Assembly (NCBI GenBank): GCA_037783545.1
Contig: JBBELK010000068.1
Coordinates: forward strand, 1,488,001-1,552,000
Direction of reading: 5' to 3'
DNA: 64,000 nt
Source of the DNA: Henricia sp. BOLD:AAB3569
Taxonomy: Eukaryota > Echinodermata > Asteroidea > Spinulosida > Echinasteridae
Shown here one piece after another: positions 22,813 to 33,681 of this stretch. The notes under the pieces were generated by a model. That model searched no databases. It was not told the DNA's origin and was given only the letters and a program-made list of their open reading frames with translations. The translations under genes were made by a program, and so were the position numbers. The number at the start of each line of letters is the position of its first letter. Position 1 is the stretch's first letter.

Positions 22813-23205
22813 CTTCTGTAGTACACCCATACACCTTGACCGTCTGCGAGTCAGTTGTACCAAATGTGATCTTGATGACGTACACGTTGGTAACCGTCAG
22901 CGGAGACGGAATATTAACTCGCTTGCCCGACTCTACAGCAATTGCTTTACCCTCAGTCAAATCCCGATCGAACGACGTCGAATCCTCGTTAGAGGAAACT
23001 TCAATCAGAATCTTGGCATTGTCTCCAGATTTTGTGGTAATTTCCAGCTGGTTGATTTGTGAAGGTTCGGAGAAGACGAAAATGATTGAAGACCCCACCG
23101 TGGATTTCCAAGGCTCATCCGGTGGTATGGGCGTTTCAAGATCGCTGGAGTCATATCGTGTCACCTTCAGACTGGGAATGTCGTCCATGTCATTGGTACA
23201 GGGTC
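22813..23205 (-). CDS. Exon 31: D domain copy 2
   Basis: The exon is 393 nt, phase 1-1, and encodes 131 residues. It starts GPCTNDMDDIPSLKVTRYDS, has FSEPSQINQLEI and TNVYVIKITF, and ends VKVYGCTTEG. It differs from exon 33 at only about four residues, so the duplication is recent. It contains the conserved Cys near each end. Confidence 0.88.
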
Positions 23206-23397
23206 CTATTGGGTACAAAGATTACACAATAACATACAAGAAATAAGCACAAATCAAAGGGACACGCCGGCTTACTGTTTACATAATGTAGCAATTCATC
23301 CTTGACAATAATATTTCGATGGTCGTTGTGAAAAAATATTATCAAAATGTCACGTAAATAACTAGAAATGTTTAAAATTTTGGCACCGTGTTTTTAC

Positions 23398-23433
23398 CTG
23401 GTGTTATGGCTTTCACAGGCTTCGCAGTTGTAA
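23398..23433 (-). CDS. Exon 30: 36-nt linker (duplicate of exon 32)
   Basis: The exon is 36 nt, phase 1-1, and encodes TTAKPVKAITPG. It and its flanks are nearly identical to 21783-21818, with one residue changed. Confidence 0.78.
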
Positions 23434-23641
23434 CTGTATTTACAAAAATAAAATTGTATTATTACAAATTTGACTTTTTTACCACTTCAAAGTACAACAG
23501 ATATGTGCACGATTTCTCCATAGCTTTTTACATTTTTGGTTTAATGGTCTAAAAAGAGCTAAACTTTAATACTGTGCAAATTTCCTGCTTTCATGTCATG
23601 GATAGTATTTTGGGGAGGTGTTTTACATGACTCTTAAGTTA

Positions 23642-24565
23642 AGCGGGCTTCCCACTGTGCGTTTTTTTAATACGATTTGTTACGATTCCTTAAGACGAAT
23701 TTGTGGTGCTTCGCAGGTTGTTGCATGTCGTAGACTTTTTACGAACTTTTGGTCGCCCACTGTACGATTTGCTAAAAAAAAACATTTTCTCTTACGATTT
23801 TCTACTATTCAAATTTCCCGCCGGAACTTTAGGCATTTGGCATGGTTTCAAGACATCCTGAGATATATGAGGATATATCCTCGGGACGCGCGAGTAGGGG
23901 AGTGCGTTAAAGAGGATGGTTTCAAGATAGCAGCGAAGCAACATGTTAGGTTTTTTAGCAGGATCTTTTTGGGTGTGGGGACACAGTAGTGGGTCATATT
24001 GATGAAGATATGGCGGCGGTGGAGGAAGAGCATTGGTCGGGGCTGACAGACACGCAACTTCTTGCTATCAGGGCCCTCATCGTAGTCCGCCGTAGGCGAA
24101 GATGGCGGCGCCTGAAAGCTAGTCGGCAGTTCGACCGCGCATACACAATCATAACAATTCGTGGGATTCGTAGGGGTTCTTAGCCATTTCGGGACAAATC
24201 TTAGCAAATCGTAACGCTTACGATACGGTTACAATGTACGAATTATTGCGAATGCATACGAATGTTTGCAATTATTTGTGATCTTCCACTGTACAAATTC
24301 TTACGATTCCTTCCGATTTGCTACAATTCCTTAAGATACGACACGGTACGATCGGAAAAGTTTTGAAAATGACTTTGGTTTTGAAAATGTTCAAAACTCT
24401 ACGACAACCCACGAAAGGTAACGACAACTCACGACGAGCTACGATTACCTATGAGAAACACCCTCCCACTGTGCGACAATCGTAGACAATCCTAGGTAAT
24501 CTTACATACTCGTGGTAAATTCGTAGCAAATTCGTAGTAAAATCGTACAGTGAGAGGCCCGCTTT
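23642..24565. mobile_element. TIR element, ~920 bp
   Basis: The ends are 'agcgggcttcccactgtgcg' and 'acagtgagaggcccgctt'. The interior repeats 'ttacgattcctta' and 'gcccactgtacgatt'. A short Arg-rich open stretch near 24.0-24.2 kb is not a recognisable transposase. Confidence 0.78.
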
Positions 24566-24624
24566 AGAATAAATTCCGTTTTCCAGAAAAAAATTGAAGA
24601 CTCAATTTTAAGTGTGCAACCTAC

Positions 24625-24742
24625 CTGGCTGTGTTGTGCAGCCTTGAATGGGCACACATGTCAAGTCAAACACTTCGCCATCAGCACCGGATGTTGCCGT
24701 ACATGTACACTTCTCACAGCCTCTTTGAATTGTTTCATTTCG
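24625..24742 (-). CDS. Exon 29: shortened VWC module plus linker
   Basis: The exon is 118 nt, phase 0-1. It encodes RNETIQRGCEKCTCTATSG, then LTC and QGCTTQPG. Like exon 22 it has the VWC core without the closing CC-xx-C. Confidence 0.83.
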
Positions 24743-24814
24743 CTGTCACAAGATAAATGTACATTGCAGTTGATAAAGTCATTTTTCCATTGTGTAGTTG
24801 TCCAGTGTGTAGTG

Positions 24815-24932
24815 GAGAGATGGACAGAGAAAAGGACAAACAGATGTATCCTCCAGGAACTAGGAGTAGCGAGGTAGCTTCTCGGAGAGGTTATTAAAAG
24901 GAAACTCGACTACTTTGGTCATATCATTGACC
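24815..24932 (+). pseudogene. LINE reverse-transcriptase C-terminal fragment
   Basis: The plus strand encodes a stretch like CILQELGVAR, an in-frame stop, and then LLGEVIKRKLDYFGHII. This matches the tail common in LINE reverse transcriptases. It is about 40 codons and non-functional. Confidence 0.72.
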
Positions 24933-25180
24933 TTTGTCACGGTGCGTCCATCTTTGTCTTATTCCCATAGTACGTGTCATCAGGCACGATCAGTGCATCT
25001 GCGCAATAGCGCGTGTAATGTACCGTCGTTGTTTTGAGATAATCACTGTCTGCGCTGTGCATATTCTTGATTGCGCTACGCGTGTGCCATTGTGATGCTC
25101 ACAATGAACAATTTTAACATGGAGCCAAACTAATTTTCCTGCAAGTCCAGGCAAGTACCATTTCAAGATGGCGCTCACAA
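24932..25180. mobile_element. MITE family 5, partial copy
   Basis: It begins 'gacctttgtcacggtgcgtc', the end sequence of the element at 38784-39072. The far end is degraded. Confidence 0.65.
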
Positions 25181-25292
25181 CAACAAAATGTGAATAATTT
25201 CAATGTATTGACTCAGTTCCTTTTTTATGTTGGTATGGACCTCTTTAACAGCTACATAAGTGAACAGGTCTGCATGAAGTATAAGTACATGT

Positions 25293-25757
25293 ACACTACC
25301 CATCAAAACTTTGTAAACACCCTGAAAGTTATAGGTTTTTGAGAAGGAAGTATTATTTTGTTTATTCATAATAAACCAAGCTATTAAAGCAAACGGAGGT
25401 GTTGGATTGTAAAGTCAGAAAGAAATGCCCAACCAGCCAAGAAAACCTCTGGAGAGTCTTACAAGAGGCATATTTCCACTGAATGTTTGGAGAAACTGAG
25501 AATCAGGATGCAGAGATTGTGTGTAGCTGTCATAGCTGCTAAGGGGGGATTCTTTGATGAACATCAAGTTTAGCCATTTCTTTTTGCATGCTCTCCAATT
25601 TGAGGCCGAAGATGGCACTAAAATTAACATGTATATATTGATTTTTGTTAGAATACACCTACATTTGCTTTCACAAATTTAACATTCACAAAATTATACG
25701 TTTTCTTCTCAAACATCTGAAACTTTTAAGGTGTTTTCAAAGTTTTGATGGGTAGTG
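25293..25757 (+). mobile_element. Internally deleted Tc1-like element
   Basis: TA-flanked ends CACTACCCATCAAAACTTT and its complement enclose 465 bp. The plus strand holds a frame-broken transposase C-terminus, with SQENLWRVLQEA, then KLRIRMQRLCVAVIAAKGG and FFDEHQV. Confidence 0.85.
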
Positions 25758-26118
25758 TAGGTGGTTGCTAAGGTGACTGTGATTTTGTTTGTTAAACAAT
25801 GTTAAAATTGAGCTCAATCTTTAACGCCCATAACATACTGCCGCAGTTCCCCAACTTATATCTCAAAAAATATCCCACCGATCTAAACAAATATACCACC
25901 GATACGAGTCAATTATATCTTATTTTAAAGCTGAAAATGCCAGCTATCCAATGGTGTAATAATCTCTTTTATAAACAAAAATTCCGCCTGTAAATATTTA
26001 GAAAAAGAAGTTTAACGGCAAAAAACAAAGCAGGTTAATTTTTGTAAAATATCAACATTTGATTGAAAAAAAATTCAGGAAAAAAATTAATAAAAAATTT
26101 CAATATACAGTATCCAAC

Positions 26119-26411
26119 CTTCAGACTGTAGGTATCATTGTAGCGGCACAGTCCGGTCGGACATTCCTTTTCAATCTTCACACACATGTACGAGTGCCAC
26201 GAGAACCCAGCATGGTGCAACAGCGATTTGTCGCTCTTGTCACTGGGGTCGTCTCGGATGTACCCCTCCTTACACACACATCCTTTGGGGTAGTTTTTGA
26301 TGTAGGCCAGATCACGATGACAAAATCCCAGGAGTGGGAATGGAACGTCAGAGCCCGGGGCAAGACTCTTGCAGGGAATCAAAGTCTCTACGTAGCATTC
26401 ATCGGGGCAAC
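26119..26411 (-). CDS. Exon 28: enlarged TIL-like module
   Basis: The exon is 293 nt, phase 1-0, and encodes 98 residues. It opens GCPDECYVETLIPCK, has LGFCHRD, KGCVCKEGYI and YMCVKIEKECPTGLC, and ends CRYNDTYSLK. It sits in the TIL slot before a short VWC and ends in phase 0 like the other TILs. It is about 30 residues longer, with an Asp/Lys/Ser-rich insert. The 5' intron holds the Tc1-like element. Confidence 0.86.
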
Positions 26412-26735
26412 CTGATTAAAAGGAGAACAACATAAAAACTAAATAAAAAAATATATAAAATAAAATAATTACAAAAATCACTCAAAATACACAATAATTC
26501 TCACAATCAGAGCAGGTTCAAGCGGCGAATACATATTACATGTATATACAGTTAACAACAAAATTATTCATACCCTTACTAAAATTTCAGTTTTGTGTGG
26601 TTTTCTAAAGAATGAAAGGTGGACACATAATATTTGGGCCATAGTTGAATACTTTTAGTTGTCAGGTATAAATGACCAATGGCTTTGGTTTTACCTCATT
26701 TGCATAACAAAGAGAATGCTACATTGTTTGTATTC

Positions 26736-27197
26736 TGACATGCTCAGAATGCATAGTTCCGACCTGTCAATCAAGCTGAACCCGCGACCAATCACAACAG
26801 AGCTAGCAGACGGCGCCCACAAAGGTCAAAGTGATGCAATCATCACAAACAATCCGCGATGTTCTGCCCATACAGTTTGTATGTTGTATGCGCCAGTGAC
26901 CGGGTGAATTTTGGTTTCAATGTTGGGCGATTCGCTGTTCAAAGGTAGGAAAGCGCATTTTTATGAAAGATATGTCATCCCTGCATTACTAGCCCTTCGC
27001 TCAGTGTGTGCTACGGTAACTGTCGACCTCAAAACATAAATACCTTTGGGTTTTCTCCAATGAATCTGTGCTTTCCATGCAGAGTCCCGTTGCTTTGTAC
27101 GTAGTCTCGCCATTTTTTTGCGATGGCTTGTGAGCACATAGCAACAATATCCAAGGGGGCGGGGTTAACTGGGCAATCTCGGAACTATGCATTATTC
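26736..27197. mobile_element. Nested element inside the Tc1 left arm
   Basis: The right Tc1 arm reads (inverted) 'tgtttgtattcataccctt'. The left arm reads 'tgtttgtattc', then about 460 bp, then 'attcataccctt'. The insert has inverted ends containing 'atgcatagttccga' and a possible target duplication 'attc'. Confidence 0.8.
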
Positions 27198-27229
27198 ATA
27201 CCCTTTATCAATAAGAGTTAATATCACAG

Positions 27230-28247
27230 TTAATAGTCAATTGCAAAGCCCTTGTTCTTGATTACAGCATCCAGGCGGTTCGTGTAGCTGTTCACGAGGG
27301 TTTGGCATAGCTCCACCGGAATCTTGGCCCACTCTTCCTTGGTGACGTCCTCTAGCTCCTTCAGGTTGGAGGGCCTGCGGGCATGCACCTTGGCCTTGAG
27401 GGTTTTCCATGTAGGTTTTCGATGGGATTTAGGTCTGGGCTTTGGCTTGGCCATGGTAGCACCTACACGTTGTTATCCTGGAACCATTTTTTGACTGCCT
27501 TTGCCGTATGTTGAGGATCATTGTCTTGTTGGTATGTCCAGTTGGGGCCGAGATGGAGATTTTCTGCAGACTGCTTGATGTTGTCATGCAGAATCTGGAT
27601 GTACTGCTCCTTCTTGATAATTCTGCCTACTTTGACGAGATTGCCAGGCCCACTTGCAGAGAAACAACCCCACAGCATGATGCTCCCACCTCCAAACTTC
27701 ACGGTCGGCACAGTGTTATTTGGGTTGAATGCTTCAACCTTCCTGCGCCAAACGAAGAAAACATCCCTGTGGCCAAACAGCTCAATTTTCGTCTCGTCTG
27801 TCCATAGAACTGATGACCAGAAACTTTGATCCTTGTCTCGGTGCCCTCTGGCAAATGCGAGTCGAGCTTTTCGATGCCTGTGGGTGAGGAGAGGGGTCTT
27901 TTTTTGACGATGCCCATGCAGCCCTTCCTTGTGCAGCGGATTGTCTGCGCTGAAACCTTGGTGCCCATCTTACCCAAGTTGTCCTGAAGTGCCTTGATTG
28001 TTGTTCTGGGGTTGGAAAGGGCCTCGCGGCACACTTTCCTAACCAGACGAGGGGACACCTTCGGCTTCCGTCCACGCTTGCTGATGTTTTTCGCGGTATT
28101 GAACTACTTGTACTTTTGGACGATGCACTGAACGGTGGGAATTGGTACTCTGAAGAGCTTGAAAATGGCTTTATAGCCATTCCCATCTTTGTGGGCATTC
28201 ACAATGCTCATGCGGAGATCCTCGCTGAGTTCCTTAGTTTTCGCCAT
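27230..28247 (-). pseudogene. Tc1-like transposase pseudogene
   Basis: It reads from an ATG at 28247 (MAKTKELSEDLR, with HTH-type KDGNGYKAIFKLF). It meets an in-frame TAG near residue 48, then runs GRKPKVSPRLVRKV. A frame shift separates it from the catalytic part at 27463-27711: FGGGSIMLWGCF and the WTYQQDNDPQHTA motif with the second catalytic Asp. The last part (27230-27454) is again shifted in frame, has ELEDVTKEEWAKIP, and ends in KNKGFAIDY. At about 340 codons it matches the family's usual length, but the stop and frame breaks make it inactive. Confidence 0.9.
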
Positions 28248-28689
28248 GTTCACAACAATTGAGGAAGACTCCACGATTGCACTTTAATTTATACTCTAGA
28301 AGCAGAGTACTGACAATGACATTCCACAAATCACTTACAATAGGTGGAATTCTTAGCATATTCGTAGAGGTATACGCATTGATGCACATATACAAAACAA
28401 TATGCAGAATCTTAGGAATGTCTGGAGCATGTGCATTTCGGAGGAATGTGGCAAAATATCATGACTTGCAGAAGGGTATGAATACAAACAATATAGCATT
28501 CTCTTTGTTATGCAAATGAGGGAAAAACCAAAGCCATTGGTCATTTATACCTGACAACTAAAAGTATTCAACTATGGCCCAAATATTATGTGTCCACCTT
28601 TCATTCTTTAGAAAACCACACAAAACTGAAATTTTAGTAAGGGTATGAATAATTTTGTTGTTACATGTAACTGTATATCTGATACATTG

Positions 28690-29000
28690 ATTTTTTTGTT
28701 TAATCCTAACTCCCTAGGGTGTAGGCCTATGTAAAATCATATTGATTTTGGAGGATTGAGGAGTGTTAGGGTTATTCTTCTTTCGTATGATCCCCTAAAG
28801 AGATCTAGTTGCTGAAGGATTTGCCAACTAGGAGGTTCTTCAGCTCAGCCACGAAGTGTGAAAGAACAGGAAGAAATTCTCAGAATCAAGCAGGGACTGG
28901 GATAACCCAATCCACATACTGACCTGGACGGGATTTGAACCAGGGCCGCATTGGTGGAAGGCGAGGAAAGAACCGCTACGCCAACCCGATTCCCCAGTGT
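28690..29000 (-). mobile_element. tRNA-related SINE-like repeat
   Basis: The minus strand contains an A-box-like 'ggttggcgtagcggttc' and a B-box-like 'ggttcaaatcccgtcc' near 28925-28995. The left part 'cctccaaaatcaatatgatt' (minus strand) recurs at 40925-40945. Confidence 0.65.
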
Positions 29001-29149
29001 AAGGGTTAATGATTGGTTAAAAGTAGATCATGCGGCATGGATTAGCTCAACTATTTCCCAAGGTAAGAAAAATTAAACGACTAAAAAGTGTACATTTGCT
29101 TGACCTTTCACGTTATAGATCAAACAACAGTTCACTTGTCACGCACGGA

Positions 29150-29882
29150 AGCACGTTTCACCTGACACTGTTTTCACTGTATTAGTCACTGCGGTTATTT
29201 TCTTGAGAACTTTATCATCTACGAGATCAAAACGACTTGGAGATTCTGCCATAACCGGCTTGATTAAAGTTTACATGAAATGCTTGAAGCACGTAGCTGT
29301 GCAGTCAGTGCACAGCTACATGTACGCGACGCGCGCATTTGTAACCCGCTAACTGTCTTTGCCCGGGGCATGGCAAAGACTATGCCCAGGGCATGGCAAA
29401 GACTATGCCCAGGGCATGGCAAAGACTATGCCCGGGGCATAGTCAGAATCTAATACATTGCGCGGTCTAGCTAATTTAATGCCCCCACTTTTAACCAATC
29501 AAAGGAAAGGAATTTACGCACGAGGTATACAATATAAATTATATACCTCATGCGTAGATTCCTGTCATCTGATTGGTTACAAGTGGGGGCATTGAATCAG
29601 CTAGACCCAACGCGTGTAAAATTCTGACTATGCCCGCGGGCATAGTCTTTGCTATGCCCGTGGGCATAGTCATTTAGCGGGTTCCGGACGCGCGCATAAC
29701 ATGTGTAGCATAGCTGTGCACCAACTATGCAGCTGCGCGCTTCACGTAAACATTCAGCAGGACGGAAATGGCAGAATCTCGACAAAGTCGTTTTGACGTC
29801 TGTCGTAGATGATAAAGTCCTTAAGAAAATAAGAGAAGTGGCCTACAGTGAAAACTGTGTCAGGTGAAATGTGCTACTAAAG
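29150..29882. mobile_element. Foldback element, ~730 bp
   Basis: The arms start 'cacgtttcacctgacactgt' and end with a near complement, about 300 bp each. Inside are repeats of 'gcatggcaaagactatgccc' (29370-29450 and inverted near 29630-29670). Confidence 0.85.
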
Positions 29883-30156
29883 TGCCAGGTGATTATGCTA
29901 CAATATTTTGCTGTAAATATACAACTTTTCCGCCGTAGACCAGCTTCCGAAATCGAAACTCGAAGGACCACTGTCATGACTGTATGATGTATCGTTACAT
30001 TTAACCAACCAGATGACAAAAATCTACACTTTCGGTATATAAAACAAATATTGACTGCTGTTTATTCGGGTCATGGTTAAGATTATAGGCCCAAGGTGAT
30101 CTCGAAGCCATGACTATGTCCCGAGGCGGAATATATTTGTATATTATCATACTTAC

Positions 30157-30456
30157 CAGGCAGACTTGGGGTTGTTACAGGCACAGTAGATGGCAGCATG
30201 GTGGTCGGCGGGTAGGTCACTCCAGGCGGGCAAGTCGGCAGGGGCAAGATGCCACAGTAGAAGTCCCCTCTACGTATCGTATTACGGCCGTCCGCTGTCT
30301 CTGTACACGGCCTGTAGCATTTACTAACCTCCCTGTTTTTACAGCAAGGGTTGAGACACCTGGTGGGGATTTTGTCATATGGGCAATCGGGATCGTCAAT
30401 TCCGCCGAAACAGTTCATGTCGCACACGCATCTGTTTTTCATGGGACAGTCCAGGC
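30157..30456 (-). CDS. Exon 27: Cys-rich module (copy A) plus Thr/Pro tail
   Basis: The exon is 300 nt, phase 1-1, and encodes 100 residues. It opens GLDCPMKNRCVCDMNC and has RCLNPCCKNREVSKCYRPC and FYCG, then a tail rich in Pro and Thr ending PSLPG. The same architecture recurs at 13816-14061 and 2659-3618. I cannot assign a family. The high Cys count suggests a small disulfide-rich fold. The donor is GTAAGT. Confidence 0.87.
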
Positions 30457-30599
30457 CTGTGAAGGGGGAAAACACGGTGGCGCATTATCAGAAAACAATG
30501 TGCTGTTCACACTGTCCAACTTTGACAACATAACTCCCATATTATGCATACCATCCAGTTTTTTGTGCGTGCAAGTTTAAACTTATATATTCCCTACTA

Positions 30600-31715
30600 G
30601 GGTTGGACTCGAGTCGACTCGAGTCCCGATTTTCACTGACTTGACTTGAGACTCGAACCTCAAATGACTTGACTTGACTTGAGACTCGAACCTCAAATGA
30701 CTTGACTTGACTCAGACTTTTTGACTTGAGTTGGCCAAAAATAAAATAGATCTTTTATGCATTTTGTTTTGTCATTTTAGAGACCAAATTGTATTTCAAC
30801 ACTAAAGAAACCTTGGCCAGAGCAACATGAGTGTGAGTTTCTGCGTTTAGACTCATTTTGAAATTAGCTTCAACAATAATTAGCTTGAACAAATTAACTG
30901 ACTTGACCCAACTTGACCCGACTTATTAGGACTCTAATGCAGTTTTACATGACTTGAATTGGGACTCGAAGGCAGCTTGACTTGACTTGACTTGACTTGA
31001 CTTGGGACTCGAAGGCAACTTGACTTGACTTGGGACTCGAAGGCAGCATGACTAGACTTGACTTGGGACTTGAAGACGTTTGACTTGACTTGACTTGACT
31101 TGACTTGGGACTCGAAGGCAGTTTGACTTGACTTGACTTGGGACTCGAAGGCAGTTTGACTTGACTTGACCTGGGACTCGAAGGCAGCTTGACTTGACTT
31201 GACTTGATTTGGGACTCGAAGGCAGTTTGACTTGACTTGACTTGACTTGGGACTCAAAGGCAGCTTGACTTGACTTGACTTGGGACTTGAAGACAGCTTG
31301 ACTTGACTTGACTTGGGACTCGAAGGCAGCTTGACTTGACTTGACTTGATTTGGGACTCGAAGGCAGTTTGACTTGACTTGACTTGGGACTCAAGGGCAG
31401 CTTGACTTGACTTGACTTGGGACTCAAAGGCAGCTTGACTTGACTTGACTTGGGACTTGAAGACAGCTTGACTTGACTTGACCTGGGACTCGAAGGCAGC
31501 TTGACTTGACTTGACTTGACTTGATTTGGGACTCGAAGGCAGTTTGACTTGACTTGACTTGGGACTTAAGGGCAGCTTGACTTGACTTGACTTGGGACTC
31601 AAAGGCAGCTTGACTTGACTTGACTTGGGACTTGTAGGCAGCTTGACTTGACTTGACCTGCGACTCGAAGGCAGCTTGACTTGACTTGACTTGGGACTCG
31701 AAGGCAGCTTGACTT
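30600..31715. repeat. 'gacttgactt' satellite, large block
   Basis: Roughly 20 units of 'gacttgacttgacttgggac' plus 'tcgaaggcagctt', mostly 35-50 bp, lie at 30930-31715. A diverged block is at 30605-30740. It lies in the intron immediately 5' of the Cys-rich exon 27. Confidence 0.95.
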
Positions 31716-31921
31716 CTAATTTTAATTTTGACACTAATTTTAACCTGGCCTGCTTTCCTTTAATAAGGACACACTATTAAACCTGGCACGAGCATTCTTG
31801 GCCATGCCTCAGAAATTGTTCACTATCAATACACATTTATTCTCTTCAGAAGTATTTTTTTTAAGAATTATGTGTATTATTTATCTGTTGTTTTTCATTC
31901 AAACCAACATAGATTACTTAC

Positions 31922-31945
31922 CAGTTCCTCGTTTTTTTGTTGTTC
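31922..31945 (-). CDS. Exon 26: 24-nt micro-exon linker
   Basis: The exon is 24 nt, phase 1-1, and encodes TTKKRGTG, a basic spacer. The donor is GTAAGT and the acceptor aactgcAG. Confidence 0.66.
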
Positions 31946-32153
31946 CTGCAGTTGAAACAAAGTAGTTGTGTGTTAGTACAGCTTTTAATTATATATAAAT
32001 GCATAAATTTATTTTACATTGTATTTTCCTCATTTTCTTTCAATCCAAAGAAAAACTGATTCCAATAGAATTTGTTTGAAAATATTTGAAGAGCTTCATC
32101 GCAAAATGCTGTATATCTAATTTTGGCATTTGGAGAAAACTGCCATTATATAC

Positions 32154-32500
32154 TTAAAGGCGGTACAACATGATTGGTATCTCGAAGAACCAGAAATGTT
32201 CACAGATTTACACATAACTTACACGATATATACACAATGACGGTAGTAAACTTCCCCTGAAATGGTTTTGTCTGAAGTGCTATAGTCTTTGAGAAATGAG
32301 CAAAACAATTATTTTTCGTCTCGCGAGACGTAAATTTAATTTGCCCCAAAACCATTTCACCCTGGACCACTTCGTCCTGAACCACTTCGCCCGAGTGCCA
32401 TTTCGCCCCCAAACCACTTCGTCCAAACACTACTTTGCCCAAAAGCCCTTCACCTCAAAATGAACTCGTGCACAGGCCGTGGTTCAGGGCGAAGTTTTTA
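32154..32500. mobile_element. MITE family 1, partial copy
   Basis: It has the left end 'taaaggcggtacaacatgat' and the 'gccccaaaaccatttc' core. The right arm is missing. Confidence 0.78.
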
Positions 32501-32645
32501 TTCTTGGGGCAGCAGGTCCTTGGATCACAGTAATTTTTACTTTTGTTGCTCCTTGCCTATTTTGTGTATTGCAGGAATGGCTAAATAAATAATAATAATA
32601 ATAATTAACCAAATCAACAGCTTTATCAACACCAATTACCAATTT

Positions 32646-32685
32646 TGGGGAGAGGGGGGGGGCGGGGGGGGGGGGGGGGGGGGAG
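32646..32685. repeat. Poly-G tract
   Basis: About 40 bases are almost pure G (ggggagaggggggggg, then long G runs) in the intron between exons 26 and 25. It is a candidate G-quadruplex or an assembly weak spot. Confidence 0.9.
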
Positions 32686-33142
32686 TTTTCACTCTCAGAA
32701 ATAAAACAAATTCCACTTATACAGTAAGCGTGTTTCTATGGAAATCCATTTACCGGATAATGCTGGAAAAGACTGAATATGTGCTCAGTAGAAACAGGTC
32801 TTATCCGCTATGTCGGGGGAAATTTTCCTTCTTGAGGAAGGAAAATGCCGGAAAATTTATCTAATAAACACCAATAGAAACACGCACCGTTCTGCCCGAG
32901 TGCGCATACAGGGGAGAAAACGCTAACATGCGACCGCACAATGACTGATCCAATGCACGTGCTTGACCTCTGCATGTGACCTTTTATCCGGCAAACTCAC
33001 AAAGCTTGACAAAGGCCAGCAAGCTTAGCTATTTTCTAGATAAAGCGACTCAGTAGAAAATTTGCGTTACTCGTTATTTACCGGTAAATACGTTTACCGG
33101 AAAAATTCTAGATCTTCACTAGAAACACGCTAAATGTCTCAC

Positions 33143-33181
33143 CTGGCATTGTCACAAGACTAGTTGGCGTCACTGTGGTAA
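33143..33181 (-). CDS. Exon 25: 39-nt Thr-rich linker
   Basis: The exon is 39 nt, phase 1-1, and encodes TTVTPTSLVTMPG. It has the standard 13-codon linker size used six times in this gene. The acceptor has a long pyrimidine tract (a poly-A run on the plus strand). Confidence 0.75.
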
Positions 33182-33276
33182 CTGAAATAAAAAAAAAAAA
33201 AAAAACAATTACAAAGAATATTCTTTTTCCGAATAGGGAATGGCGAGTTACTGTATGTACACTACACATACAAACT

Positions 33277-33640
33277 TTGGAATCGCTTTCAAGACTGTTC
33301 CACGTTAGTGATATCCCCAGGTCCAAGAGGGCCCGTTTGAAAAAAGTGATTCCCACAGGAAAATCCTGCAGTTATGAGGGCTCTCTGAAAACCAATTTTG
33401 ATGGGTTATCAACCTGATGTTGGATGAGCTGACCACTGTATCTGCATGTCTTCCATAGGGCCCTAAAAATGCAGCTCAAGGAGGCGCTTCAGGCAGAGTG
33501 GCGCACCCTGTCTCGGCAGCTCTTCTGAAGCCTGGTGCAGTCAGCCTTGCCACGAGAGGTAGTCAAACATGTTCACGACCAAGAGAATGTGTTACATTTT
33601 CACCCTTCTTGATCTTTTGATTAAAGTAGGATTTCCGTTT
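33277..33640. repeat. Interspersed repeat shared with 57105-58630
   Basis: It shares 'ttggaatcgctttcaagact', 'ggttatcaacctga' and 'agctgaccactg' with the 57.1-58.6 kb region, where the copy is split by a large insertion. Confidence 0.8.
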
Positions 33641-33681
33641 GTTTGGTTTTTTTTTAAGTGTATACACTCAAAATGTCTTAC

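Larger units (their letters stand above)
26549..28673 (-). mobile_element. Tc1-like DNA transposon (decayed, with nested insertion)
   Basis: It is flanked by TA. The outer ends are CAGTTAACAACAAAATTATT and, on the right, an inverted version with a 'catgta' difference. The inverted arms run about 190 bp and share 'aatttcagttttgtgtggtt' and 'gtggacacataatatttggg'. The element sits in the intron between exons 28 and 27, on the same strand as the gene. The left arm is split by another element at 26736-27197. Confidence 0.93.

Noticed and set aside
23989..24183. Arg-rich plus-strand frame inside the 23.6-24.6 kb element
   Set aside because: It is short, with low complexity and no transposase motif. 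It resembles chance translation of a GC-rich stretch.
24614..24877. Plus-strand 87-codon frame
   Set aside because: It overlaps exon 29 on the opposite strand. Only its last third, the LINE tail, is meaningful.
30934..31734. Minus-strand 266-codon frame of KSSQVKLP-type repeats
   Set aside because: It lies wholly in satellite DNA with a unit length mostly divisible by three or lacking stops. It has no Cys, no module, and no exon borders that fit the phase chain.
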